From the NCBI GenBank assembly GCA_963751835.1, contig CAVVWD010000023.1, positions 1 to 64,000 of the forward strand: a stretch of 64,000 nucleotides of DNA, given 5' to 3'. Below, in pieces: positions 52,848 through 61,683 of this stretch (within the stretch, counting starts at the first letter, position 1; every line of letters begins with the position of its first letter). The position numbers and the translations under genes were made by a program. The notes beneath the pieces are model-generated. The model made no database searches and was not told the DNA's origin. It worked only from the letters and a program-made list of their open reading frames with translations. Source of the stretch: JACVRW01 sp963751835. Lineage in GTDB: Bacteria; Actinomycetota; Thermoleophilia; Solirubrobacterales; Thermoleophilaceae.

Positions 52848-55003
52848 TTCTCCTTTCCCAGTACCGGCCTCGGCGGCAATGAGGGGGCGACGCGCAGTAG
52901 TCGCGCCGGCCAACGCGGCAGCCACCAGTTCCAGCGGCCCATCAGCGCGATCACCGCCGGGACGATCAGCGCGCGGATCACGGTCGCGTCGATCAGGATC
53001 CCGGCTGCGAGGCCGGTGGCCAGCATCTTGACGTCGGTCTCTGGTCCCGAGGCCATCGAGGTGAACGACAGGAACAGGATCAGGGCGGCGCTCGTGACGA
53101 GGCGCCCGGTGCGGCCGATCCCCTGTACCACCGCCGTCTGCGTCGAGCCGGTGCGGTCGTACTCCTCACGCATCCGGCTGAGGATGAACACCTCGTAGTC
53201 CATCGACAGCCCGAACAGGAAGGCGAAGACCATGAGTGGCATCCAGGAGGGGATCGAGCCGGTGGCCTGGATGTCCCAGATGAGCTCCGAGCCGTAGCCG
53301 TGCTGCCAGACGAGCACGAGCACTCCCCAGGCCGCTGCGATGCTGAGCACGTTCAGCACGATCGCCTTGGCGGGCAGCAACAGCGATCGGAATGCGCGGG
53401 CCAGCAGGATGAACGTCGTGATCGTGATCAGCGCGATCATCAACGGGAAGCTTCCGTAGACGGCGTCGACGAAGTCGGCGTTCGCCGCCGGCTGGCCGCC
53501 GACGCGCACGTCCGGACCCGCGGCATGGGCCGTGTCGCGGACCGCGTCGAGGGTGGCCCCACCCTCGTCGGAGCCGCTGTCGGCCACCGGGATCGCCTCC
53601 ACGAGTGTTGTCCCGCCGTGCCGCCAGGAGGCGTCGTCGGGGGCTACCGCGCCGTGGATCCCGTCGACGCCGCGCAGATCCGCCGCGACCTGCTCGGGAT
53701 CCGTCTTGCCGTCGATCAGGATCTCGTGGGGGAGGAGGGCGCCCTCTCCGATGCCCGCACGCTCGAGCGCCACGAGGCCTTGCTTGGCGTCGCCGGAGCG
53801 GGCGACCGTGTCGGCGTCAGACGTGCCGAGCTGGAGGTCGGTGGCGGCGAACGCGAGCGCCACGACGACCGCCATGCCGGCGCCTGCGGCCAGCCAGCGG
53901 CGCCGCGCGACGGCCTCGGCCCAGCGTGTCCAGGCTCGGCTCGCCTTGTCGTCGGTGCGCCGGTGCGGCCAGTCGAGCCGAGGGCCGAGCTTGGCCAGGA
54001 CGACGGGGAGCAGCGTGATCGCCACGACGGTCGAGACGAGTGGGATCAGCATGCCGCCGTACCCCATCGAGCGCAGGAACGGCAGCGGCAGCGCGATCAG
54101 GGCCAGCAGGCCGATCGCCACGGTTACGCCGCTGAAGACAACCGCCCGCCCGGCGGTCTCCATCGCACGCTGAACGGCCTCGTCGCCGCTGCGGCCGTGG
54201 GCACGTTCCTCTCGCCAGCGCGTCGCGACGAGAAGTGAGTAGTCGATCGCCACGCCGAGCCCGATCAGGGCGATCAGGAACTGGACGATCGGCGACACGG
54301 AGGTGAGCTCGGTGAGGCCGAACAGGAGCAGGAAGGTGGTCATGATCGAAACGAAGGCCATGACGAGCGGCACGAACGCGAGCAGGGACGCGAACACGAA
54401 CGCGAGCACGACCAGCGCGCCGAGCGCGCCGAGCACGGCCTCGAGCAGCACTCCGGGCCCGCCCGTGTCGCTGCCGCTGTCCTCGGCGAGCGCGTCGAAC
54501 CCGGTGAGGTGCACGGGCCTGCCGCCCACCTCCACTCCCCGGACTGCCGCGCTGGCGGCCTGCTCGGCCCGCGGGTTCTCGCCGAACGCCGAGCGCGGAT
54601 CGGGACGCGGGTAGATGAGCGCGAAGGTGGTGCGCCCGTCCTTCGAGACGAAGGTGCTGTCGCCGGTCGAGGCGTAGGAGGTGATCCGGGCGTCCGGCAG
54701 CGCCCGCTCGAGGCGCGCGTCGAGGCGCGCCAGGTCGGCGCGAACGCCGGGCGAGCGCACGCTCTCTCCCTTCGGCAGGGTCACGACGGGCAGCAGCGGA
54801 GTGCCGCCGTTGCGGTCGCCGCTGTAGCGCTCGGCGATCTGGACGTTTGTTCTCCAGCTCTCCTTGTCGGGTATGGAGAAATCGTTTTCGAGCGCATCGG
54901 AGGCGGGCCCGGCAGCCGCGATCCCGGCGATGGTGAGCGCGATCCAGGTGACCACGACCGTGCGCTTGTGGCCGAGAACCCAGCGTGTGAGTGACGACAT
55001 CAT
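52844..55003 (-). CDS. MMPL-family RND transporter (second copy)
   Basis: A 719-residue exporter from the ATG at 55003. Helix 1 (HKRTVVVTWIALTIAGIAAAG), two periplasmic loops, and the paired proton motifs (GVAIDYSLLVATRWREER and FGLSMDYEVFILSRMREEYDRTG) follow the MMPL pattern. It is longer in the loops and only distantly similar to the copy at 46087-48282. It faces away from the histidine kinase/response regulator operon and is likely their target. Substrate unknown. Confidence 0.92.
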   Translation of the reverse strand: MMSSLTRWVLGHKRTVVVTWIALTIAGIAAAGPASDALENDFSIPDKESWRTNVQIAERYSGDRNGGTPLLPVVTLPKGESVRSPGVRADLARLDARLERALPDARITSYASTGDSTFVSKDGRTTFALIYPRPDPRSAFGENPRAEQAASAAVRGVEVGGRPVHLTGFDALAEDSGSDTGGPGVLLEAVLGALGALVVLAFVFASLLAFVPLVMAFVSIMTTFLLLFGLTELTSVSPIVQFLIALIGLGVAIDYSLLVATRWREERAHGRSGDEAVQRAMETAGRAVVFSGVTVAIGLLALIALPLPFLRSMGYGGMLIPLVSTVVAITLLPVVLAKLGPRLDWPHRRTDDKASRAWTRWAEAVARRRWLAAGAGMAVVVALAFAATDLQLGTSDADTVARSGDAKQGLVALERAGIGEGALLPHEILIDGKTDPEQVAADLRGVDGIHGAVAPDDASWRHGGTTLVEAIPVADSGSDEGGATLDAVRDTAHAAGPDVRVGGQPAANADFVDAVYGSFPLMIALITITTFILLARAFRSLLLPAKAIVLNVLSIAAAWGVLVLVWQHGYGSELIWDIQATGSIPSWMPLMVFAFLFGLSMDYEVFILSRMREEYDRTGSTQTAVVQGIGRTGRLVTSAALILFLSFTSMASGPETDVKMLATGLAAGILIDATVIRALIVPAVIALMGRWNWWLPRWPARLLRVAPSLPPRPVLGKEN

Positions 55004-55064
55004 GGCTGGCCACGGTAGGTCGGACTTCGCGCGCCGAGAACGCCCGTGCGAGTGATTCGTCGTA

Positions 55065-55077
55065 CCCCCTGAGGGGG
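55065..55077. promoter_or_regulatory. CCCCC-TGA-GGGGG palindrome between MMPL and kinase genes
   Basis: A perfect 5-bp inverted repeat around TGA lies 61 nt upstream of the MMPL start and 62 nt upstream of the kinase start. It is well placed for a NarL-type response regulator such as the one encoded next to it. Confidence 0.5.
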
Positions 55078-55139
55078 ACCCTTCCCTACCTCCCAGGGGC
55101 GATTTCGGCGCGCCGGCGGAGCGCTACGCTCGCCTCGAG

Positions 55140-56306
55140 ATGACCCCCGAGGGGCGTAACCGCAACGATCTCCTGCTCGACGCCGCGATGACGGTCGGCG
55201 TGCTCGCGGGATCGATCGGGCTGCTCGTAGCGGGCGAGCACGCGCAGGGCGGCGAGCTCAGCGCGGCGGGAGTGCTGTTCGCGGTGCTCGCCTCGCTGCC
55301 GATCTTCTGGGTCCGGCGGTCGCCGCTCCCCGTGTTCGTCATCACGGGGCTCGCCGGCATCGGGCTGCAGCTGGTCGCGGATCCCGACGGCCCGCCGCTC
55401 GGGGCCACGCTCGCGCTCTACTGGGTGGCGGCAGCCGGCATTCCGTCACGGTCCAATCTTGCGCTCGCCGTGGGACTGGTGGTCGCGATCTTCGCCGGCC
55501 ACGTGGTCACGAGCGGCGAGTTCCTCGACGCCGGGATGCTGTTCGGCGTGGCCCTCTGGACCGGGGCCTGGCTGGCAGGCGACCGGACGCGCCTGCGGCG
55601 CGAACGAATGGCGGCGCTCGAGGAGCGCGCGATGCGGGCGGAGCGCGAGGCCGAGCGCGAGCGCCGCCTGGCTGCGGCGGAGGAGCGCGGGCGCATCGCC
55701 CGTGACCTGCACGACTCGGCCGGCCACGCGATGAACGTGATCCTCGTCCATGCGGGCCTCGGGCGCATCAAGAGCGCGGACGATCCGGAGAGCGCGCGCG
55801 AGGCGTTCGCGACGATCGAGGAGGTCGCGCGCGAGTCGGTCGGCGAGATCGATCAGATGGTACGCGTGCTGCGCGAGCACGCGGCGCTCCCGCTGGGCGG
55901 CACCGAGGTCGAGCCGCCACCGGGCCTCGCGGCGTTCGACGGGCTCGTCGAGCGCCACCGTGCAGCAGGGCTGCGCGTGACGACCGCGGTCAGCGGCGAG
56001 CGGCGCCCGCTCCCTCCCGGCGTCGACCGCGGTGCGTACAGGATCCTGCAGGAGGCGCTCACGAACGCGGCTCGCCACGGGGACGGCAGCGCACAGGTGG
56101 AGCTCGCCTACAGCTCGGATGCGCTCGACCTGAACGTGGACAACCCGCTGCCGCGCGCGCCCGGCAATGGCTCGAGCGGCGGCGGGCACGGGGTCATCGG
56201 CATGCGCGAACGCGCGGCCCTGCTCGGCGGCAGCCTCGAGGCGGGGCCCCACAACGGGCGCTTTCAGCTGCACGCACGGCTGCCGTTCGCGGACAAGCCG
56301 GCATGA
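55140..56306 (+). CDS. Sensor histidine kinase (HisKA_3/NarX type)
   Basis: A 388-residue kinase. The first ~145 residues hold 4-6 membrane helices (MTVGVLAGSIGLLVAG, VLFAVLASLPIFWV, LALAVGLVVAIFAGHVV). A coiled linker rich in Arg and Glu (ERMAALEERAMRAEREAERE) precedes the dimerisation helix GRIARDLHDSAGHAMNVI with the phosphorylated His. The ATPase domain has REALTNAARHGDGSAQV (N box) and HGVIGMRERAALLGGSL (G box). It is coupled to the response regulator by a 4-nt overlap and is divergent from an MMPL exporter, so envelope stress or drug sensing is likely. Confidence 0.92.
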   Translation: MTPEGRNRNDLLLDAAMTVGVLAGSIGLLVAGEHAQGGELSAAGVLFAVLASLPIFWVRRSPLPVFVITGLAGIGLQLVADPDGPPLGATLALYWVAAAGIPSRSNLALAVGLVVAIFAGHVVTSGEFLDAGMLFGVALWTGAWLAGDRTRLRRERMAALEERAMRAEREAERERRLAAAEERGRIARDLHDSAGHAMNVILVHAGLGRIKSADDPESAREAFATIEEVARESVGEIDQMVRVLREHAALPLGGTEVEPPPGLAAFDGLVERHRAAGLRVTTAVSGERRPLPPGVDRGAYRILQEALTNAARHGDGSAQVELAYSSDALDLNVDNPLPRAPGNGSSGGGHGVIGMRERAALLGGSLEAGPHNGRFQLHARLPFADKPA

Positions 56307-56983
56307 CATCGCCGCGCGTCAAGGTGCTGATCGTCGACGACGATGCCCTGATGCGCGCCGGGCTGCGCGGCGTGCTCGCGAGCGACGAGGGGATCGAGCT
56401 CGTGGGCGAGGCGGACGACGGGCGCCAGGCCGCGTACCGGACCCGCCTGCTCAAGCCGGACGTCGTAGTGATGGACGTCCGCATGCCGGACCTCGACGGC
56501 ATCTCGGCCACGCGCGAGCTGCTGTCCGCTTTCCCCGAGGTGAAGGTCGTGATCCTCACGACCTTCGAGCAGGACGACTACATCTTCGGAGCGCTCAGCG
56601 CGGGCGCTTCGGGCTTCCTCCTCAAGCGCACGCGGCCCGAGGAGCTGATCGCGGCTATACACACGATCGCCGCGGGCGACTCGCTCCTGTCGCCGTCGGT
56701 CACGAGCAGGGTGATCGAGCAGATGGCCGGCATGCCCTCGCCCGACGCCGAGCGTGACCCGCGCCTGGAGGAGCTAACCGCGCGCGAGACCGAAGTGCTC
56801 GAGCAGGTGGCCCGGGGCCTCTCCAACGCCGAGATCGCCGCGCACCTCGTGATCGAGGAATCGACCGTCAAGACGCACCTCAAGCGCATACTCGCCAAGC
56901 TGGACGTCCGGGACCGGGTCCAGGCGGTGATCTTCGCCTACGAGAGCGGCCTGACCCAGCGGGGCTCCCACAGCCACGACTGA
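56303..56983 (+). CDS. NarL/FixJ-family response regulator
   Basis: A 226-residue regulator from the ATG overlapping the kinase stop. Receiver residues are present: DDD at 12-14, phospho-acceptor D58 in VVVMDVRMPDLDG, and Lys in FLLKRTRP. The output domain is a LuxR-type HTH (LTARETEVLEQVARGLSNAEIAAHLVIEESTVKTHL). Together with the adjacent kinase it should control nearby promoters, most likely through the palindrome at 55065. Confidence 0.93.
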   Translation: MTSPRVKVLIVDDDALMRAGLRGVLASDEGIELVGEADDGRQAAYRTRLLKPDVVVMDVRMPDLDGISATRELLSAFPEVKVVILTTFEQDDYIFGALSAGASGFLLKRTRPEELIAAIHTIAAGDSLLSPSVTSRVIEQMAGMPSPDAERDPRLEELTARETEVLEQVARGLSNAEIAAHLVIEESTVKTHLKRILAKLDVRDRVQAVIFAYESGLTQRGSHSHD

Positions 56984-57000
56984 AACGCCGGCGTGGGCCC

Positions 57001-58401
57001 TCAGGTCTGGGTGAGCGGCAGCCAGACGCCGAAGCTGGTCGCGCCCGGCTCGGATTCCAGGGTGATGGTGCCGTGGTGGCGGTCGACCACGATCCGATGC
57101 GCGGTCGACAGGCCCAGGCCGAGCCCGTGACCGACCTCCTTGGTCGTAAAGAACGAGTCGAACACGCGCTCGCGGTTCTCAGGCGCGATGCCGGGACCGT
57201 CGTCGCTGACCTCGACCCGCGCGCCGCCGGCCTCGCCGCGCGTGCTGATCGTGATCGTGCCGCGATCGCCGAGCGCATCGATCGCGTTGTCGAGCAGGTT
57301 GGTCCAGACCTGGTTCAGCTCTGAGCCGCGGACAGTCAGCTTCGGGAGGCTCTTGTCGTACTCGCGCACGATCTCGATCTCGGTGTGCTTGAGCCGGTGG
57401 CCGAGGACCGCGAGCGTCGTCTCGAGGCCCTCGTGCAGGTCGACCTCGACGAGATCGCCGCGGTCCATGTAGGCGTATGACTTGACCGCCCCGACCAGGT
57501 CCGACATCCGCTTGGTCGACTCCTGCAGCTCGCCGGCGAGGCCGCGGGCGGTGAGCGTCGCCGCCACCCATGCGACGGCGGCGTCGGTGGCCGACCCGGC
57601 GAGCGTGCTCACCCGGTCGAGCCAGGCGCGGTCGACGCCCGCCGCGGCCAACGGCTCGGCAAGCCGCCAGGGCTCGGAGACGCCGAGCTCCTCGAGACGG
57701 GCGATCAGCTCCTCCTCGGCGTCCGCCACGTCAAGCGTGTCGAGCGCCGTGCGCTCCTCGGCACCCGCCACCGCCTCCTGCTGGAGCGCGACCAGCGCGC
57801 TTGCTTCCTCGCGCTCGATGCCGGAGTCGACGAAGCGGCCCATCGTGGAGCCGATCACCTCGAGTGCCTCCTCCATCTGGGCGGCGGCCCGGCGCGCCGC
57901 CGCGGCCGGGTTGTTCAGCTCGTGCGCCAGACCGGCGGCCATCGTGCCGAGCGAGGCCAGCCGCTCGCGGTTTTGCTCCATGCCGGTGATCCGGCTCATC
58001 ACCGGGGCGACCTGCCGCATGACGCGCTGATGCACCGCCGGTTGCGAGAACGCAAGGCGGCGGAAGTCGTCGGCCTTGACCAGGGCGACGCGGCTGGGCG
58101 TGTCGGCCTTCATGCGTACCCCGAGCGGCCCGCCGGTCAACACAGCGATCGCTCCCATCCAGGTCGGCGCGATCTGGCGCCCGACCGGCTCGGTGCGCTC
58201 GCCTTCGATGCGAACGACTATCGCCTCGCCCTCGAGGAGCAGCTTCAGCCCAGGTGGATCTTCGTCCTGCTCGAAGATCAGGTCGCCCGGCTCGAGCTCC
58301 TCCGCGCTCGCGACGGGGACCCACTCGGCGAGCTGCTCGTCGTCGATGTCATCGAACAGATCGACTGAGCGCAGCTCGGCCGGCGTAACGGGCTCGCTCA
58401 T
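57001..58401 (-). CDS. Cyclic-nucleotide-binding-domain histidine kinase
   Basis: A 466-residue soluble sensor kinase from the ATG at 58401. Residues ~10-130 are a cNMP-binding fold (LFDDIDDEQLAEWVPVASAEELEPGDLIFEQDEDPPGLKLLLEGEA; MGAIAVLTGGPLGVRMKAD). The kinase core follows: His in LAHELNNPAAAARRAA, N box WTNLLDNAIDAL, G1 DDGPGIAPE and FDSFFTTKEVGHGLGLGLSTA. It lacks membrane helices, so it senses an internal ligand. Its start overlaps the stop of the receiver-TrxR gene, suggesting that kinase and receiver are partners. Confidence 0.92.
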   Translation of the reverse strand: MSEPVTPAELRSVDLFDDIDDEQLAEWVPVASAEELEPGDLIFEQDEDPPGLKLLLEGEAIVVRIEGERTEPVGRQIAPTWMGAIAVLTGGPLGVRMKADTPSRVALVKADDFRRLAFSQPAVHQRVMRQVAPVMSRITGMEQNRERLASLGTMAAGLAHELNNPAAAARRAAAQMEEALEVIGSTMGRFVDSGIEREEASALVALQQEAVAGAEERTALDTLDVADAEEELIARLEELGVSEPWRLAEPLAAAGVDRAWLDRVSTLAGSATDAAVAWVAATLTARGLAGELQESTKRMSDLVGAVKSYAYMDRGDLVEVDLHEGLETTLAVLGHRLKHTEIEIVREYDKSLPKLTVRGSELNQVWTNLLDNAIDALGDRGTITISTRGEAGGARVEVSDDGPGIAPENRERVFDSFFTTKEVGHGLGLGLSTAHRIVVDRHHGTITLESEPGATSFGVWLPLTQT

Positions 58402-60053
58402 GCCTGGGCGAGGTATTCGTGGATTAGCGAGACAGCCATCGAGCCCTCGCCCACCGCGCTTGCAACTCGCTTGATCGAGCGCGCGCGCACGTCGCCCGCG
58501 ACGAAGACACCCGGCACACTCGTCTCGAGCGGATAGGGCTCGCGCGCCAGCGGCCAGCCGTTGTTCTGCACGTCCGGTCCGGCAAGGATGAACCCACGCC
58601 CGTCGCGCGCGACGACGCCCTCGAGCCAGTCGGTGCGCGGCGAGGCGCCGATGAAAACGAAGCACGCGTCCGCGTCGATTGCCGACTCCTCGCCGTCAGG
58701 CCCGCGGGTGCGCAGCCGCCGCAGTCGGCCATCCTCGCCCTCGGCGGCGGTCGCGACCGTCTCGGTGCGCACCGTGACGTTCGGCAGCCCGGCGAGCTGC
58801 TCGATCAGGTAGTGGGACATGGATCGCTCGAGGGTGGGGCCGCGCACGAGCATCGTCACCCTTTCGGCGAACCCGCTGAAGTGCACCGCGCCTTGGCCGG
58901 CGGAGTTCGCACCGCCGATCACCACGACCTGCTGATCTGAGCATGAGCGTGCCTCGGCCAACGCGGCGCCGTAGTAGACGCCCGCTCCGGTGAGCTCCGC
59001 GAAGCCCGGGGTGTCGAGCTGGCGGTAGGAGACCCCCGAGGCCACGAGCACGCAGTTGGCGCTCAGCTCACCGCCGCCGCTCAGCTCGACGATCCGGCCC
59101 GCCCCCTCGGCGCGCAGGCCGACCGCGTCCTGCACGGTCAGAAGCTCGGCGCCGAGCCGCCGCGCCTGGTCGGTGGCGCGGCGCGCCAGGTCCGAGCCGC
59201 TCAGCCCGGAAGGGAACCCGAGGTAGTTCTCGATCCGGCTCGACTGGCCCGCCTGGCCGCCGGGCGCCTCGCGCTCGACCATCACCGTGCGCAAGCCCTC
59301 CGACGCCCCGTAGACGGCGGCGGCGAGGCCGGCGGGCCCGCCGCCGACGATCACAAGGTCGTAGTGCTCCTGCGCCGGCTGGACAGCGACGCCGAGGCGC
59401 TCTGCCAGCTCGAGCACTGTCGGGCGCTCCAGCACCGAGCCGTCCTCGAGCAGCACGACCGGGAGGCGATCCTCGTCGACGTCCACCACCTGGAGCAACT
59501 CGCGCGCCTCCCCGTCACGCTCCACGTCCATCCAGCGCGCCGGCACGCGGTTGCGGGCCAGGAAGTCGCGCAGGTCATGGCTGTCCCGAGAGAAGCGATG
59601 GCCGACGATCCGAACCCCGCCTGCCTCGAGCGTCGCGCCGGCCTCCCAGCTGTCGAGGAGGTCCTCGATGACGGGAAAGAGCTGCTCCTCCGGCGGATCC
59701 CACGGCTTGAGCAGGTAGTAGTCGAGCGCCACGTCGTTGATGGCCGCGATCGCCGCCTCGGTGTCTGCATAGGCCGTCAAGAGCACGCGCTTGGCGTCCG
59801 GCACGAGGTTGCGGGCATGGACGAGGTAGTCGGTTCCAGACATGCCCGGCATGCGCTGGTCCGCGATCAGCATGGCCGCCTGGTCGCCGCGGGCGCGCAG
59901 CTCGCCGAGCACGTCGAGGGCCTCGGCCCCGGAACCCGCCCTAAGGACCCGGTAGCGCTCGCCGAAGCCGCGGCGCAGATCTCTGGTCACGGCGCCGAGC
60001 ACGGCCGGCTCGTCATCGACAGCCAGAATCGCCGGACGTCGCTCGGAGGACAC
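58398..60053 (-). CDS. Response-regulator-receiver/thioredoxin-reductase-like fusion
   Basis: A 551-residue protein with three parts. Residues 7-130 are a receiver (acidic pocket D13 D14, acceptor D65 in IADQRMPGMSG, T93, K116). Residues ~145-220 are a glutaredoxin-like spacer (GHRFSRDSHDLRDFLARNRVPARWMDVER). The rest is a TrxR fold (DLVIVGGGPAGLAAAVYGASEG; GGQAGQSSRIENYLGFP; VVVIGGANSAGQGAVHF; GVFVAGDVRARSIKRVASAVGEG). The canonical CxxC is missing (YYGAALAEARSC), so phosphorylation probably controls a different flavin reaction. It is translationally coupled to the cNMP kinase and is a paralogue of 16865-18205. Confidence 0.93.
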   Translation of the reverse strand: MSSERRPAILAVDDEPAVLGAVTRDLRRGFGERYRVLRAGSGAEALDVLGELRARGDQAAMLIADQRMPGMSGTDYLVHARNLVPDAKRVLLTAYADTEAAIAAINDVALDYYLLKPWDPPEEQLFPVIEDLLDSWEAGATLEAGGVRIVGHRFSRDSHDLRDFLARNRVPARWMDVERDGEARELLQVVDVDEDRLPVVLLEDGSVLERPTVLELAERLGVAVQPAQEHYDLVIVGGGPAGLAAAVYGASEGLRTVMVEREAPGGQAGQSSRIENYLGFPSGLSGSDLARRATDQARRLGAELLTVQDAVGLRAEGAGRIVELSGGGELSANCVLVASGVSYRQLDTPGFAELTGAGVYYGAALAEARSCSDQQVVVIGGANSAGQGAVHFSGFAERVTMLVRGPTLERSMSHYLIEQLAGLPNVTVRTETVATAAEGEDGRLRRLRTRGPDGEESAIDADACFVFIGASPRTDWLEGVVARDGRGFILAGPDVQNNGWPLAREPYPLETSVPGVFVAGDVRARSIKRVASAVGEGSMAVSLIHEYLAQA

Positions 60054-60230
60054 GGGAGCGAAGACTCGCAGACGGCCGCCGGCGCTCGAGGGCCAGGGAG
60101 GGCGCGTCCAGCTCCTGGGGTTCGGACCTGTCGATCTCGATGCCCGCCGTTCGTCGTTGGACCTCTCGCAGGTCGGCTACGAGAGCCGGACCCTGACGCC
60201 GGCACCCGCGACGGCCTGAGCGCTCCCCTG
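60054..60230. other. Short intergenic region, no gene seen
   Basis: A 177-nt gap. A plus-strand frame reads VQLLGFGPVDLDARRSSLDL and stops at about 60220, but it has no start and no known match. I could not assign it. Confidence 0.4.
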
Positions 60231-60743
60231 CTAGGAGTCGCCGGGGACCGGGGCCCCCGATGGCAGCCCGCTCTCGATGTACTTGTCGTAGAGCCGCCGC
60301 CACTCGGGGGTGACCCCGATCCCCGGCGCGGACGCGGGCTCGCCGTCCACCTGCCGGCCGAGTTCCCCCAGGCACAAGTCCCAGCCGGCCGCGTCTCTGG
60401 CCGCCTGCTCACGCTCGGATATGAAATGGATGAAGACAAGCCGGCTGCCCTCGCCCTCCGGCCCGAGCTCGAAGCGGAGCAGCTCGTCGCCCCACTTGAA
60501 CTCGAGCAGCCGAGGCGGGTCCAGCTCGGTGACCTCGCCGGTCGTGGGCGGCGCGTCCGGGTCCTCGAACTCGAACGACATCGCCCCGCCGGGCCGCATG
60601 TCGGACGTGACGCGCGCCGGGAACCACCGCCCCATCTCGTCGGGGTCGGACACGGCGCGCCAGACCCGGTCGACGGGCTGGGAGAACGAGCGCTCGAAGC
60701 GCAGCGCCGGGCGGCCGTCGATCTCTTGATAGGTGCCGTTCAT
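60231..60743 (-). CDS. SRPBCC (AHSA1-type) domain protein
   Basis: A 170-residue protein from the ATG at 60743. It has the START-like fold of the activator-of-Hsp90-ATPase family: FERSFSQPVDRVWRAVSDPDEMGRWFP at the front and LEFKWGDELLRFELGPEGEGSRLVFIHF in the middle. These domains bind hydrophobic ligands. Its start overlaps the ArsR gene's stop by 4 nt, the usual ArsR-SRPBCC pair in actinobacteria. No catalytic function can be assigned. Confidence 0.9.
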   Translation of the reverse strand: MNGTYQEIDGRPALRFERSFSQPVDRVWRAVSDPDEMGRWFPARVTSDMRPGGAMSFEFEDPDAPPTTGEVTELDPPRLLEFKWGDELLRFELGPEGEGSRLVFIHFISEREQAARDAAGWDLCLGELGRQVDGEPASAPGIGVTPEWRRLYDKYIESGLPSGAPVPGDS

Positions 60744-61051
60744 GTGGTGCCGTTCCCTTCGTCGAGGTGCCGTTCGAGCGCGTCGAGGCTGGTCGACCAC
60801 ATCCGCCGGTAGGGCGCGAGCCAGGTGTCGAGCTCCTCCAGCGGCTCCGGGCGCACGCGGTAGAGGCGGCGCTGGGCGTCCGCGCGGACGCCGACCAGAT
60901 CCACCTCGCGCAGGACGCGCAGGTGCTTCGACACGGCAGGCTGGCTCACTCCGAGCAGGTCCACCAGCTCGCCCACGGGCCGCTCGCGCTCGCGCAGGAG
61001 GTCGAGGATGCGCCGGCGCGTGGGCTGTGCGATCGCCTCGACGGCTGTCAT
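60740..61051 (-). CDS. ArsR-family HTH regulator
   Basis: A 103-residue regulator from the ATG at 61051. The winged helix shows AIAQPTRRRILDLLRERERPVGELVDLLGVSQPAVSKHLRVLREVDLV. The metal-binding ELCVCDL motif of ArsR/SmtB is absent, so it is the non-metal, SRPBCC-linked type. It likely represses its own operon through the AT-rich dyad upstream. Confidence 0.93.
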   Translation of the reverse strand: MTAVEAIAQPTRRRILDLLRERERPVGELVDLLGVSQPAVSKHLRVLREVDLVGVRADAQRRLYRVRPEPLEELDTWLAPYRRMWSTSLDALERHLDEGNGTT

Positions 61052-61057
61052 GTGTCG

Positions 61058-61080
61058 AATATAACCAAAGAGGCATATAA
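61058..61080. promoter_or_regulatory. AT-rich dyad operator/promoter for the ArsR-SRPBCC operon
   Basis: TATAACC-AAAGA-GGCATATA is an imperfect inverted repeat of 7-8 bp arms in an AT-rich island 7-29 nt upstream of the ArsR start. It stands out strongly from the high-G+C surroundings and fits an ArsR-type operator. Confidence 0.6.
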
Positions 61081-61125
61081 GCTCAAGATTGAGGGGCCGG
61101 TCCGTCTGGAATCCTGAGAAGTGCG

Positions 61126-61551
61126 ATGTCGAACAGCGACCTACTGCGTGCCGGCTACGACGCCTGGAACCGGGCCGACCTCGATGCCTGGCTCGAGCTG
61201 CTCGACCCGGACATCGTGATTCGCACCTCGGGCGCGTTCCCGGACTTCGCACCCGAGTACCGCGGCCTCGAGCCGGCGGGGAAGTTCTGGCGCCAGATGC
61301 TCGAGCCCTGGGAGGACTTCCGGATCGAGGTCGAGCAGATCGAGGAGGAGGGCGACATCGTGGCAGCGGGGATCCGCTTCGTCGCGCGCGGGCGCGACAG
61401 CGGGGTGGACGTCGAGCTGCGCTTCGGCAGCGGCATCAGGGTGCGGGACGGCGTCGCGGTCGAGCTCGTGAACCGGCGCAGCTTCGAGGAGGTGCGCGAG
61501 GCGCTCCGCCAGTCCGAGCGGGCGGCCCAGAGCCCGAACGCCGCCCGCTGA
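61126..61551 (+). CDS. NTF2/SnoaL-like polyketide cyclase-fold protein
   Basis: A 141-residue protein from the ATG at 61126. The cone-shaped NTF2 fold is evident: LLRAGYDAWNRADLDAWLELLDPDIVIRTSGAF in the first 40 residues, then YRGLEPAGKFWRQMLEPWEDFRIEVEQIEEEGDIVAAGIRFVARG. These single-domain proteins act as isomerases, hydrolases or binding proteins. It is divergent from the ArsR gene. In the same frame after its TGA is a further open stretch to 61683. Confidence 0.88.
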   Translation: MSNSDLLRAGYDAWNRADLDAWLELLDPDIVIRTSGAFPDFAPEYRGLEPAGKFWRQMLEPWEDFRIEVEQIEEEGDIVAAGIRFVARGRDSGVDVELRFGSGIRVRDGVAVELVNRRSFEEVREALRQSERAAQSPNAAR

Positions 61552-61683
61552 CGCGGCTCCGCCCCGATCCTGGTCGAGATCCTCCGCCGGCTCGGGATCG
61601 CGTTCGTCGCGGTGCGGGCAGAGGAGAGCGCGGCCAAGGCAGCGAAGAAGGCGGGCGCAGGCGGGAAGCGCGTGGGCGACTAG
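61552..61683 (+). other. Start-less coding-like tail in frame with the NTF2-like gene
   Basis: After the TGA at 61549, the same frame stays open for 43 codons (reading ILVEILRRLGIAFVAVRAEES and an Ala/Lys/Gly-rich end GAGGKRVGD) and ends in TAG. That stop overlaps the convergent hydrolase stop as CTAG, the same pattern as the other tail-to-tail pairs in this window. There is no convincing start. It may be the 3' remnant of another gene or an extension beyond a mutated codon. Confidence 0.35.

Noticed and set aside
59364..60812. Long plus-strand frame over the receiver-TrxR and SRPBCC genes
   Set aside because: Shadow of well-supported minus-strand genes; no motif or ribosome site.
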